64,000 bases of DNA from Stenotrophomonas sp. MYb238 (lineage in GTDB: Bacteria > Pseudomonadota > Gammaproteobacteria > Xanthomonadales > Xanthomonadaceae), in assembly GCF_009496535.1 (NCBI RefSeq), contig NZ_WIDL01000007.1:1-64000 (forward strand), in the 5' to 3' direction. Position numbers and translations under genes: made by a program. Within the stretch, counting starts at the first letter, position 1. Each line of letters begins with the position of its first letter. This document shows positions 48,047 to 56,689 of the stretch, one piece after another. Under the pieces are notes generated by a model. It saw nothing but the letters and a program-made list of their open reading frames with translations. It ran no database searches and was not told the origin of the DNA.

Positions 48047-49159
48047 ATGTTGATGCTCGATGCCACCTGCGCATCCGCCGCGTCGGACGGCCTGGCCGTC
48101 GAACGCGCGGCCGTGGTCAAGGCGCTGGACATGGCATCGCTGTGGCAGGCCTGCGCGGCGCTGATCAACAAGGCCCTGCCCTGCCACTCGTGCAGCCTGC
48201 TGTTCGACATCGACGGCTACCAGCCGCTGCAGGGCCGCCATCACCTGGCCGACGGCGGCGACGACGGCAGCCGCCTGGTCACCAGCCTCGAGGTGGCGGC
48301 GCCCTACCTGGACGCGAACCCGCGGATCCGCTGGTATACGTTCTCGCAGATCGCCTCGCAGGACGCGCACGCGCCGGAACGGCTCAAGGCGCAGAACCCC
48401 ACGCCGGGCTGGCGTGAGTTCATCCACCTGGCGTTCTGGGAGGGCACGCGCCTGGAAGCGGTGCTGAGCATCCGCATCCTCACCGCGCACGCCGAGCTGT
48501 CCGACGCCGAACTGGCCTTCCTGGCCGACCTGTATCCCCTGCTGGACGCCAGCCTGCAACGCGTGCGCATGCTCGAATCCGACCGCCTGCGGCACAAGGC
48601 CGTGGAAGACCTGCTATATGAGCTGCCGCTGGCGGCGGTGCTGGTGGACCAGACCCTGGCGCCGTCCTACATGTCGCGCGAAGCCAAGCGCCTGTGCCGG
48701 CGCTGGAGCGCCGATGCAGAGCGCAGCGGGCGGCTGCCGCACGCGATCGAGGCGCCGTTGCGCCGCTGGATGGCCGATGCGGCCGGCGCGGCCCCGTCTC
48801 CCGGCAACCGCGCCACCTTCGCCATCGCGCACCCGCAGCGCCCGGGCGAAACGTTGCGGGTGGAGATCAGCTCGGCGCCGGGCAATTCGTTCCGCCATGC
48901 GCAGCACCTGCTGATCCTCGTGCCCGACGGCGAGGCGCAGGACGCGGCCGACGCCCTCCCGGCACGCGCCCTGCCGCTGCTCCAGTGCCTCTCGCCCAGC
49001 GAACGCAAGGTCGCCGGGCTGGTCGCGTCCGGACTGCGCAATGACGCCATCGCCGAACGCCTGTGCCGTTCGCGCAAGACCATCGAATCCCAGATCAGCT
49101 CGATCTTCCGCAAGTTGAACGTGGCCAACCGCACGCAGCTGGCGCGGCTGCTGAACTGA
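48047..49159 (+). CDS. LuxR-family regulator with GAF/PAS-like sensor, regulator of the D-peptide locus
   Basis: 370 residues. The C-terminal LuxR helix-turn-helix (about 305-368) is typical: LSPSERKVAGLVASGLRNDA followed by RSRKTIESQISSIFRKLNV. Residues 1-190 look GAF-like and 195-300 PAS-like (LPLAAVLVDQTLAPSYM), without a clear known family. The sensed ligand is unknown. ATG 48047 is placed seven bases after GGGAG; an ATG six bases earlier is too close to it. It sits in the middle of the three palindrome-bearing units, so it is the likely activator. Confidence 0.84.
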   Translation: MLMLDATCASAASDGLAVERAAVVKALDMASLWQACAALINKALPCHSCSLLFDIDGYQPLQGRHHLADGGDDGSRLVTSLEVAAPYLDANPRIRWYTFSQIASQDAHAPERLKAQNPTPGWREFIHLAFWEGTRLEAVLSIRILTAHAELSDAELAFLADLYPLLDASLQRVRMLESDRLRHKAVEDLLYELPLAAVLVDQTLAPSYMSREAKRLCRRWSADAERSGRLPHAIEAPLRRWMADAAGAAPSPGNRATFAIAHPQRPGETLRVEISSAPGNSFRHAQHLLILVPDGEAQDAADALPARALPLLQCLSPSERKVAGLVASGLRNDAIAERLCRSRKTIESQISSIFRKLNVANRTQLARLLN

Positions 49160-49185
49160 GCGCATGAGGCGCGCGGACGTTCGCC

Positions 49186-50232
49186 TCACTCCTGCGGAAC
49201 GAACAGGAAGTAGTCGTAGGCCGCGCGCGCGACCTGCGCGATCATCCGGTCCCGGGCCTGGTCGCTGGCGCCGGAGACGAGGTACACCGCCACGACCACC
49301 TCGCCCCTGCCGCCCGGCAACACGATCACCCCCACGTCGTTGATCACCTCGTCGACCGTGCCGGTCTTGTGCGCGACCGGCGTGGCGTCGGGCAGCATGC
49401 CCTTGAGCCGTGCCTGCCCGGTGCGGCAGTCCAGCAGGATCGCCTTGAGCACGGCGGTGGTATCCGGGCGCAATGCCCTGCCCTCCCAGATGCGCCGCAG
49501 CAGCGCGGCCATGCCCGCCGGCGTGCTGGTGTCGCGCGGGTCCGCGTTGTACAGGCGGGTGAAGCGCCGTTGTTCCTCGACGCTCCTGACGGTCGCGTCG
49601 AGGGCGGCATAGCCGGCGTGGCTGATCGGCCTGTCGGCCGACACCTCGAGCTCGCCCATGGAGTGCGCGAGCATCTCCCAGATGTAGCGGTCGACGCGGA
49701 TGCCGTCGATGCCCAGCGCGCGCATGCGTGCGTCCACCGCGGCCGGGCCGCCGCCGAGGCGGATCAGGATGTCGGTGGCGTTGTTGTCGCTGACGGCCAG
49801 CATCATGTGCAGCAGGTCGCGCACGGTGATGGCCGAACCCGCGGTCAGATGGGTATCCATCGGCCCGCCCATCGCCGGGTAGATGTCGGACGCCTGCAGC
49901 ACGACCTGCTGGCGCAGGTCGAGCCGGCCCTCGTCGACCACGGCGAGGATGTGCACCGCCACCGGGACCTTGACCGTGCTGGCCATCGGGAAACCGGCAT
50001 CGCCGTTCACCTGCGCGTGGCGGCCACTGCGCAGGTCCAGCACGTAGGCGCCGACCTTTCCATCAAACGGCGCGACGAGGCGCTCCAGTTCCCGCTGCAG
50101 GCCACCGGCCTCCACCGACGTGGACGCGGCGGAGGCTGGCGCCACGCATGCCGGCAGCAGTGCGAAGGCGAACAGGACGGCTGCCCACGGGAACCGGCGG
50201 AAGGGCGGCAAGGCGGCGATCAACACGTGCAT
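49186..50232 (-). CDS. Class A beta-lactamase-fold serine hydrolase with expanded omega loop
   Basis: 348 residues with a long N-terminal signal (cleavage near residue 36). Class A motifs: S85-T-V-K88, S148-D-N150 and K289-T-G291. The omega loop is unusual: from the Asp equivalent to TEM D163 (D181) to that of D179 (D234) there are 54 residues instead of 17, and no ExxxN is in the usual place. It may therefore be a peptide hydrolase rather than an efficient beta-lactamase. GGAG lies upstream of ATG 50232. It starts 85 bp after the P1 peptidase stop, probably the same operon. Confidence 0.83.
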   Translation of the reverse strand: MHVLIAALPPFRRFPWAAVLFAFALLPACVAPASAASTSVEAGGLQRELERLVAPFDGKVGAYVLDLRSGRHAQVNGDAGFPMASTVKVPVAVHILAVVDEGRLDLRQQVVLQASDIYPAMGGPMDTHLTAGSAITVRDLLHMMLAVSDNNATDILIRLGGGPAAVDARMRALGIDGIRVDRYIWEMLAHSMGELEVSADRPISHAGYAALDATVRSVEEQRRFTRLYNADPRDTSTPAGMAALLRRIWEGRALRPDTTAVLKAILLDCRTGQARLKGMLPDATPVAHKTGTVDEVINDVGVIVLPGGRGEVVVAVYLVSGASDQARDRMIAQVARAAYDYFLFVPQE

Positions 50233-50317
50233 GGTTTCTCCATCGGCCGGGGCGACCGCGGTAACGGCGGCATCGCCGCGCCCCTGCGATGCGCCGCGGC
50301 CGCGTACATCGGGGGTG

Positions 50318-51484
50318 TCAGGGCGACGCCGGTACCGCGACCTTCGCGCGCCGCACCGCCTCCAGCACCGGCTCCAGCGGCAACGCCGCCGCGGTGCCGC
50401 GGTGTCCCTGCACGGTATGGGCGCGGAACAGCGAATTGACGATGGCTTCCTCGGTCGCCTCGGCGGCGGCCTGGAACAGCGGCGACATCGCCTCGCCGGC
50501 GACACTGCGCGCCGGCTGCGCCGCCACCTCCGGATCGCGCCGGTTTCCCTTCGCGGTGGAGAAGGCGATGACGTAATCGCCCGAGCCGTTGGACATCACC
50601 GAACCGGTACGCGCCAGCCCCACCAGCGCCCGCTTCGCCAGCCGCTGCAGCTGCGCCGCGTCAAGCGGGGCATCGGTGGCCACCACCATCATGATGCTGC
50701 CGTCGCCGGTACTCGGCGGCGGTACCGCCAGGCTGCGCGCGTAGGCCGCCGGCTCCGGCAGCGCCTTCCAGACCGGCACGCCGGCGATGGTGAGTTCGCC
50801 GCCGAAATTGCTCTGCACCAGCACCCCGACCGTGTAGCCGCCATCGGCCGCGGGCAGGTGCCGCGAACTGGTGCCGATGCCGCCCTTCCAGCCGAAGGCG
50901 ACCGTGCCCGCGCCGGCACCGACATCGCCTTCCTCGACCTCGGCATAGGACGGCGTGGTCAGGGCGCGCTCCACCAGCGCCGGCGTCAGCGGACGCGCGC
51001 GGATGTCGCTGAGATAGCCGTCGTTGGTCTCGCCGACCACCGGATTGATCGAACGCACCTGCTCCATGCCCGACTGGCGCAGCAGCCAGTCCACCGTCGC
51101 GTCGGCGACCTTCCAGGTGCTCAGCGTCCCGGTCAGCAGGATCGGCGTTTCCAGTTCGCCCAGTTCCTGCACCTGGGTGATGCCGGCCAGCTTGCCGTAG
51201 CCGTTGCCGACGACGATCGCGGCCGGCACCCGCTGCCGGTACAGGTTGCCGGCATGCGGCAGGATCGCGGTGACGCCCGTATGCAGGCGCGTGCCCTCGC
51301 GCAGCGTGGCATGGCCGACGCCAACCCCGGCCACGTCGGTGATCGCATTGCGCGGCCCGGTCGGCAGCGTGCCGATCACCACGCCGGCCTCGCGCGCGCG
51401 CGGCCGCTGCTCGGCCGCGACCGTGGCCGACGCCGCGCCACCGGCAACCAGGGCGAACAGCAGGATGGACCAGCGCTTCATCAT
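50318..51484 (-). CDS. P1-family (DmpA-like) N-terminal nucleophile aminopeptidase, secreted
   Basis: 388 residues with a signal peptide (about 1-23). This is the DmpA/BapA family of self-cleaving aminopeptidases, which can act on D-Ala amides/esters and beta-peptides. The predicted cleavage and nucleophile are G262-S263 in STGDGSIMMVVATDAPL; other family blocks are GPRNAITDVAGVGVGHATL and VGETNDGYLSDI. GGAGG lies seven bases before the first of two ATGs (51484). Palindrome site 3 is 131 bp upstream. The beta-lactamase-fold gene follows it. Confidence 0.92.
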   Translation of the reverse strand: MMKRWSILLFALVAGGAASATVAAEQRPRAREAGVVIGTLPTGPRNAITDVAGVGVGHATLREGTRLHTGVTAILPHAGNLYRQRVPAAIVVGNGYGKLAGITQVQELGELETPILLTGTLSTWKVADATVDWLLRQSGMEQVRSINPVVGETNDGYLSDIRARPLTPALVERALTTPSYAEVEEGDVGAGAGTVAFGWKGGIGTSSRHLPAADGGYTVGVLVQSNFGGELTIAGVPVWKALPEPAAYARSLAVPPPSTGDGSIMMVVATDAPLDAAQLQRLAKRALVGLARTGSVMSNGSGDYVIAFSTAKGNRRDPEVAAQPARSVAGEAMSPLFQAAAEATEEAIVNSLFRAHTVQGHRGTAAALPLEPVLEAVRRAKVAVPASP

Positions 51485-51614
51485 TCGACGACCTCCAGCA
51501 GGGCACGGGACATGGCGGCAAGGTACAGGAAGCTCTTCCCGCCCCACAGCGCGATACGGGCCCGGCGCGCCGGCCCCATCGCCTGCGATGCTGCCGCGGA
51601 TGCGTTGCCGGCGC

Positions 51615-51632
51615 ATCGGGAGAAATCCCCAT
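51615..51632 (-). promoter_or_regulatory. Shared 18-bp palindrome, site 3 (P1 peptidase operon)
   Basis: ATCGGGAGAAATCCCCAT: five of six arm pairs match around a six-base spacer. It lies 131 bp before the P1 peptidase start. A weak CAGCAT begins 21 bases beyond on the minus strand. Downstream of it on the plus side is the ssb terminator. Confidence 0.68.
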
Positions 51633-51662
51633 TCCTGCCTCGGTGATCAACGCAAAAACAAA

Positions 51663-51684
51663 GAGCCCCGAAGAATCGGGGCTC
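51663..51684 (-). terminator. Rho-independent terminator of ssb
   Basis: GAGCCCCGA, loop of four, TCGGGGCTC (9-bp perfect stem), then TTTGTTTTT on the minus strand, about 30 bp past the ssb stop. Confidence 0.92.
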
Positions 51685-51713
51685 CTGGACGTCGAGACTG
51701 AAGGCGCTGTCCG

Positions 51714-52253
51714 TCAGAACGGGATGTCGTCGTCGGCGAAGTCGTCCATCGGCGGCGCGGCCGGCTGCTGGGCGGGCGCCTGGCGCTGCGGGCGCTGGCC
51801 GTAGCCGCCGCCCTGGTCCTGGTTGCCGTAGCCGCCGCCACCGCCCTGCGGGCGCGGTGCCGACTGGCGCTGCGGGCGCTCGCCGCCGCCGTAACCGCCA
51901 CCACCGCCGCCACCCTCGCCACGGCCGCCGAGCATCTGCATCTCGTTGGCGACGATGTCGGTGGTGTACTTCTCCACGCCGTCCTGGCCGGTGAACTTGT
52001 CGTAGCGGATCTCGCCTTCCACGTAGACCTGCGAGCCCTTGCGCAGGTACTCGCCGGCGATCTCGCCGAGCTTGCCGAAGAATACCACGCGGTGCCATTC
52101 GGTGCGCTCCTGGTTGTTGCCGTCGCGGTCCTTGCGCACGCTGGTGGTGGCCAGGCTGATGCGGGTCACGGCCATGCCGCTCTGGGTGTACTTCACGTCC
52201 GGATCGTTGCCGAGGTTGCCGACCAGGATGACTTTGTTGATGCCGCGGGCCAT
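51714..52253 (-). CDS. ssb: Single-stranded DNA-binding protein
   Basis: 179 residues. The OB fold (about 1-110) starts [20 protein letters not shown] and includes [22 protein letters not shown] long glycine/glutamine-rich linker (about 115-168) precedes the acidic tip DDIPF that docks repair and replication partners. ATG 52253 gives the standard N-terminus; longer in-frame extensions do not match. Its own terminator follows. uvrA, its frequent neighbour, is not in the window. Confidence 0.97.
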   Translation of the reverse strand: MARGINKVILVGNLGNDPDVKYTQSGMAVTRISLATTSVRKDRDGNNQERTEWHRVVFFGKLGEIAGEYLRKGSQVYVEGEIRYDKFTGQDGVEKYTTDIVANEMQMLGGRGEGGGGGGGYGGGERPQRQSAPRPQGGGGGYGNQDQGGGYGQRPQRQAPAQQPAAPPMDDFADDDIPF

Positions 52254-52389
52254 GGGATTCGCTCTTTGCGTTGTGTGCCGGGAATGCGCCGGCTCCGCTG
52301 CGGACCGGCGCCCGTGGTCCCCGGCGCAGGCGCCAGAGGACGGGACGGGAGATAGTAGCATCGCCCTCCGCGATGCCCGCTGCCCGCCT

Positions 52390-52914
52390 TCAACCCGCGT
52401 CGTGCGCCGACAGGCTGGCGAGGTAATCCCTCACGTCGGCCGGCCATTGCCGGAGGCGCTCGGCGAAGCCGGCCGCGTCGCCGGCAAACAGGGCGCGGCT
52501 GGCCTCCTCGAAGCCCGGCAGGTCGCCGGCCAGCGCCAGCATCGCCCGGTACTGCGCCTCGCGGCGCTGGCGCAGGTCGCCGGCCCCGCCATCGCGCCGG
52601 CGCGCCTCCTCCACCAGCCTGCGCAGGGCCGACGAGGCCCCACCGGGCTGCGCCGCCAGCCATTCCCAGTGGCGCGGCAACAGGGTCACCTCGCGCGCCA
52701 CCACGCCCAGCCGCTGCAGCACCTGCGCGGCATCGCCGCGCAGGTCCAGGTCCAGGCTCTGCCCGGTGCGGTCGTCCAGCAACAGCAGGGGACGCCCGTC
52801 CGCGGCCACGCCCGCGCGCACGGCGGCTTCCCGTACCACCTCCCGCAGTTCGCCGCGGGCCAGCAGGCGGCTGCCATCGAACAGGGCGTGGGGCGCCTTC
52901 AGGGGATCGTTCAT
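52390..52914 (-). CDS. DUF2239-family protein
   Basis: 174 residues, soluble, matching the uncharacterised DUF2239 family: [19 protein letters not shown] at the start, [17 protein letters not shown], and the very conserved [20 protein letters not shown] followed by [11 protein letters not shown]. The family's role is unknown to me. It is divergent from the GIY-YIG gene with only 87 bp between, and the AT-rich gap holds two ACCCGGG boxes. The gap to ssb downstream (136 bp) holds nothing notable. Confidence 0.85.
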   Translation of the reverse strand: MNDPLKAPHALFDGSRLLARGELREVVREAAVRAGVAADGRPLLLLDDRTGQSLDLDLRGDAAQVLQRLGVVAREVTLLPRHWEWLAAQPGGASSALRRLVEEARRRDGGAGDLRQRREAQYRAMLALAGDLPGFEEASRALFAGDAAGFAERLRQWPADVRDYLASLSAHDAG

Positions 52915-52932
52915 GCATCGGCTCCATATTTG

Positions 52933-52975
52933 ACCCGGGTAATATTGCCATCATATTTTTACCCGGGCAATATGT
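52933..52975. promoter_or_regulatory. Twin ACCCGGG(T/C)AATAT boxes in DUF2239/GIY-YIG promoter
   Basis: ACCCGGGTAATAT (52933-52945) and ACCCGGGCAATAT (52961-52973) are direct repeats 28 bp apart in a strikingly AT-rich gap. Each box centres on the palindrome CCCGGG. A dimeric repressor for both divergent genes is likely; no candidate regulator is adjacent. Confidence 0.65.
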
Positions 52976-53001
52976 AACTTTCCTTTCAGGACCGTCTTCC
53001 C

Positions 53002-53346
53002 ATGGACAAGCATCAACGCCGGCAGCAGATCGCCGACTACAAGCGCCGCGCGATCCGCAGCGGCATCTACCGCGTGCGCTGCACCGCCAGCGGCGAGAGT
53101 TGGGCCGGGCCGGCCAGCGACCTGTCCACCATCGGCAACCGGCTGTGGTTCACCCTGCGCCTGGGCAACCACCCGCACCGGCAACTGCAGCAGGCCTGGA
53201 ACCTGCACGGCGCCGATGCGTTCGAGTGCCACGACGCGCGCGTGCTGGAGCACGACCCGGAGCTGCACGACTTCGAGCGCGCGCGCCTGCTGCAGGACGC
53301 ACTGGCCGAGGTGTGCCGGCAGACCGGCGCCACGCCGCTGCGCTGA
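53002..53346 (+). CDS. GIY-YIG nuclease-family protein
   Basis: 114 residues. The GIY-like strand is SGIYRVRC at about 20-27, and the YIG part is replaced by WAGPA. The region LWFTLRLGNHPHRQLQQAWN with HGADAFE matches bacterial single-domain GIY-YIG proteins. The altered second motif leaves nuclease activity uncertain. AGGA lies 11 bases before ATG 53002. It is paired with DUF2239 across a shared operator region. Confidence 0.78.
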   Translation: MDKHQRRQQIADYKRRAIRSGIYRVRCTASGESWAGPASDLSTIGNRLWFTLRLGNHPHRQLQQAWNLHGADAFECHDARVLEHDPELHDFERARLLQDALAEVCRQTGATPLR

Positions 53347-53412
53347 CCCCACGGGCCGGCGCCCTCGCTGCCGCCGCGTGGCATGATGGCCGGCACCTTC
53401 ACGCTGCCGGTC

Positions 53413-54447
53413 ATGATGGTCATCAAGGGCAAAGCCACGTCACTGGACATCGCGCACATGGCCGGCGTTTCGCAGCCGACGGTGTCGCGCGCGCTGCGCG
53501 GCAGCCCGATGGTCAACGCCGAAACCCGCAAGCGCATCCTCGAGATCGCGCGGCAGCTGAACTACAAGGTCGACAAGAACGCCTCCAGCCTGCGCTGCCA
53601 GCAGTCCGGCACGCTGGCGCTGCTGTTCTTCGAGGACCCGACCCCGGACGACTCGCTGATCAACCCGTTCTTCCACTCGATGCTCGGCTCGATCACCCGC
53701 GCCTGCGCGCTGAAGGGCTACGACCTGCTGGTGTCGTTCCAGCAGCTGTCCAGCGACTGGCATGCCGATTTCGAGGACAGCAACAAGGCCGATGGGCTGA
53801 TCCTGCTGGGCTACGGCGACTACCTCGAGGCCGAGCAGCGGCTGCAGCGGCTGGTCGAACAGGGCACCCACTTCGTGCGCTGGGGCGCGGCGCTGCCCGG
53901 CCAACCGGGGGTGTCGATCGGCTGCGACAACTTCCAGGGCGGGTTCGACATCACCACCCACCTGCTCGAGCAGGGACGGCGGCGGATCGCCTTCCTCGGC
54001 CACGCCTCGGAGCATTACCCCGAATTCCTGGAACGCTACCGCGGCCACGCGCAGGCGCTGCGCCAGGCCGGGATCGAGCCCGTCACGGCACTGCAGGCCG
54101 ATGCCATCACCACCGAGCAATCCGGCCACGAGGCGGCCAACGCGTTGCTGCAGCGCGCCGGGCAGTTCGATGCGGTGTTCGCGGCCAGCGACCTGATCGC
54201 CATCGGCGCGATGCGGGCCTTGCGCGAGCATGGCCTGCGCATCCCGCAGGACGTGGCGGTGGCCGGCTTCGACGACATCCCCATCGCCGGCTCGGCGGTG
54301 CCGCCGCTGTCCACGGTGCAGCAGGACACCAAGCTGGCCGGGGCGATGCTGGTGGACAGCCTGATCGCGCTGATCCACGGCCAGCCGGCAGAGAGCCACA
54401 GCATTCCGGTCCGGCTGGCCATCCGCGGCTCCTCGGTCGCGGCCTGA
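53413..54447 (+). CDS. LacI-family transcriptional regulator
   Basis: About 344 residues. N-terminal LacI helix-turn-helix (TSLDIAHMAGVSQPTVSRAL), hinge, and a periplasmic-binding-protein-like sensor (about 60-340) with the usual GFDDIPIAGSAVPPLSTVQQ near the end. The start is uncertain: ATGs at 53383, 53413 and 53416 are all in frame and none has a good ribosome site; MVIKGKATSLDIA is the family-like beginning. It precedes the TonB receptor gene, but that gene looks iron-controlled, so the LacI target may be elsewhere, such as the starch locus. Confidence 0.88.
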   Translation: MMVIKGKATSLDIAHMAGVSQPTVSRALRGSPMVNAETRKRILEIARQLNYKVDKNASSLRCQQSGTLALLFFEDPTPDDSLINPFFHSMLGSITRACALKGYDLLVSFQQLSSDWHADFEDSNKADGLILLGYGDYLEAEQRLQRLVEQGTHFVRWGAALPGQPGVSIGCDNFQGGFDITTHLLEQGRRRIAFLGHASEHYPEFLERYRGHAQALRQAGIEPVTALQADAITTEQSGHEAANALLQRAGQFDAVFAASDLIAIGAMRALREHGLRIPQDVAVAGFDDIPIAGSAVPPLSTVQQDTKLAGAMLVDSLIALIHGQPAESHSIPVRLAIRGSSVAA

Positions 54448-54483
54448 CCCCGGGCCGGCAACGGCGGCATGGCGCCCTCAAAC

Positions 54484-54502
54484 GGGAATGATTACCATCT
54501 AC
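54484..54502. promoter_or_regulatory. Possible Fur box before the siderophore receptor gene
   Basis: GGGAATGATTACCATCTAC matches the 19-bp Fur consensus (GATAATGATAATCATTATC) at about 12 of 18 non-central positions. It lies 54 bp before ATG 54556 and fits an iron-repressed promoter. Confidence 0.6.
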
Positions 54503-54555
54503 GCGCCATGACGGGCGGCTTCCGCGCCCGCCGACCCCATTCCCAGAGAAACCCC

Positions 54556-56673
54556 ATGCACGCCCTTCCCCGCTCCCTGCGCCGGCCCACCCGCGGCCCC
54601 GGCCACCGCCTTGCCGTCGCCGTCCATCTGGCCCTGCTGGCCGCCCCGGGCCTGGCCCTGGCCCAGCAGGACGCCCGCACCCTGGACGCGGTGCAGGTCA
54701 CCGCGCCCATTCCCAAGGCCACCGGCACCGCGACCAAGACCGCCACGCCGCTGGTCGAGGTGCCGCAGTCGATCTCGATCGTGACCGCACGCGACATCCA
54801 GGACCGCGGCCAGCACGGCGTCGAAGAAGCGGTGTGGTACACCGCCGGCACCCAGGGCGGCGGCTACGGGCCGGACACCCGCAGCGACTGGCTGCTGGTG
54901 CGCGGCTTCACCCCGGCGCGCTACCTCGACGGGCTGGCGCTGCCGGAAGGTACCTGGACCGGCGCCACCCGCGTCGAGCCGTACGGGCTGGAGCGCATCG
55001 AAGTGCTGAAGGGGCCGGCCTCGGTCAACTACGGTGCGATGCCGCCCGGCGGCCTGCTCAACTACGTCAGCAAGCGCCCGCGCGAAGACATGCTGCGCGA
55101 GGTCGAGGTGCAGGTCGGCAGCGACAACCTGAAGCAGGCCGCGTTCGACCTGGGCGGCAAGCTCAACGATGAAGGCACGCTGCTGTACCGCCTCACCGGC
55201 CTGGCGCGCAACAGCGACACCTTCGTCGATCAGATCCACGACGACCGCTACTACTTCGCCCCGGCGCTGACCTGGAAGCCGGACGAGGCCAACGAGCTGA
55301 CCGTGCTGGCGCGCTGGCAGAAGGCCGACACCAAGGCCGGTGCCGGCTTCCTGCCGCCGGAAGGCACGCTGCTGCCCAACCCCAACGGCAGGATTTCGCC
55401 CAGCCTCTACACCGGCGAGCCGAACTCCAACGACTACGTCAAGACCGTCGCCTCGCTGGGCTACGAGTTCAGCCACGACTTCGGCGGCGGCACCTCGTTC
55501 CGGCAGAGCGCGCGCGTGGTCGATGCCACGCTGGAGCCAAACGTGGTGGTCGGCACCTTCGGCCTGCAGGCCGACAAGCGCACGCTGACCCGCTACCTGT
55601 TCTCCACCCGCGAGGACGAGAAGACCTTCGGCATCGACAACAACCTGCAATGGCGCTTCGACGCCGGCCGCGCCGAGCACGTGCTGCTGGCCGGCCTGGA
55701 CTACCGCCGCTCCAACCGCGACTACGCCTCTGACTTCGCCTTCACCGCCACCTCGCTGGATGCTTACGCACCTGTGTACGGCAGCATGCCAAATCTGCGG
55801 CCGGCGTTCACCAGCTTCACCGACCAGCGGCAGTCGCAGCTGGGCCTGTACATGCAGGACCAGATCAAGCTGGACCGCTGGGTGTTCACCCTCGGCGGAC
55901 GCCAGGACTGGGTCGGCACCGACACCAATGGCGCGCACCAGAGCGACGACAAGCTGTCCGGCCGTGTCGGCGTCAACTACGTGTTCGACAACGGCTTCGC
56001 GCCGTACGTGAGCTGGTCGCAGTCGTTCCAGGCCGCGGTCGGCAGCGAGCACCCGGACCGCGGCGGCCGCGCCTTCGACCCGACCACCGGCGAGCAGGTC
56101 GAGGCCGGCATCAAGTACCAGCCGGCCAACGGCAATGTGCTGGTCACGCTGGCCGCCTACGAGATCACCCAGAACAACGTGCTGGTGGTTGATCCCGACC
56201 ACACCCTGTATTCGATCCAGCAGGGCGAGGTCCGCTCGCGCGGCGTCGAGCTGGAAGGCCGCTGGAACATCGCCCGCAACTTCAGCGTGCACGGTGCCTA
56301 CGCCTACATCGACTCGGAAGTGACCCGCACCACCGACGCGGCCACGCTGGGCCGGGAAATCCCGCTGCAGCCCAAACACACCGCCTCGCTGGGCGGCGAC
56401 TACACCGTCACCGCCGGCGCGCTGGCCGGGCTGGGCTTTGGGCTGGGCGTGCGCTACGTCGGCGCGCACTACGGCGACAGCGCCAACCTGTGGCGCACGC
56501 CGTCCTACACCCTGTTCGACGCCGCGGTGCACTACGACCTCGGCAACTGGCGCTTGCAGCTGAACGCGCAGAACCTGGCCGACAAGGAATATGTCAGCAC
56601 CTGCGATTCGGCGTTCTGGTGCTACTACGGTTACCCGCGTTCGATCACCGCCAGCGCGCGTTACCAGTGGTGA
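54556..56673 (+). CDS. TonB-dependent siderophore receptor (FhuA/FoxA/FpvA type)
   Basis: 705 residues. After the signal peptide (about 1-37), the mature start holds a TonB-box-like LDAVQVTAP, then the plug (about 45-190; VPQSISIVTARDIQDRG, the WLLVRGF motif, GLERIEVLKGPASVNYG and PGGLLNYVSKRP) and the barrel ending RSITASARYQW. These plug motifs are those of ferric-siderophore receptors. ATG 54556 gives the right signal peptide. It is the first gene of a probable iron operon with two small membrane proteins and a PepSY protein. Confidence 0.94.
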   Translation: MHALPRSLRRPTRGPGHRLAVAVHLALLAAPGLALAQQDARTLDAVQVTAPIPKATGTATKTATPLVEVPQSISIVTARDIQDRGQHGVEEAVWYTAGTQGGGYGPDTRSDWLLVRGFTPARYLDGLALPEGTWTGATRVEPYGLERIEVLKGPASVNYGAMPPGGLLNYVSKRPREDMLREVEVQVGSDNLKQAAFDLGGKLNDEGTLLYRLTGLARNSDTFVDQIHDDRYYFAPALTWKPDEANELTVLARWQKADTKAGAGFLPPEGTLLPNPNGRISPSLYTGEPNSNDYVKTVASLGYEFSHDFGGGTSFRQSARVVDATLEPNVVVGTFGLQADKRTLTRYLFSTREDEKTFGIDNNLQWRFDAGRAEHVLLAGLDYRRSNRDYASDFAFTATSLDAYAPVYGSMPNLRPAFTSFTDQRQSQLGLYMQDQIKLDRWVFTLGGRQDWVGTDTNGAHQSDDKLSGRVGVNYVFDNGFAPYVSWSQSFQAAVGSEHPDRGGRAFDPTTGEQVEAGIKYQPANGNVLVTLAAYEITQNNVLVVDPDHTLYSIQQGEVRSRGVELEGRWNIARNFSVHGAYAYIDSEVTRTTDAATLGREIPLQPKHTASLGGDYTVTAGALAGLGFGLGVRYVGAHYGDSANLWRTPSYTLFDAAVHYDLGNWRLQLNAQNLADKEYVSTCDSAFWCYYGYPRSITASARYQW

Positions 56674-56689
56674 GCCACGAGCGCACCGC

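Noticed and set aside
49186-50232. A plain acquired antibiotic-resistance beta-lactamase
   Set aside because: No mobile-element context, native codon use, long omega loop without ExxxN, and operon context with a P1 aminopeptidase.
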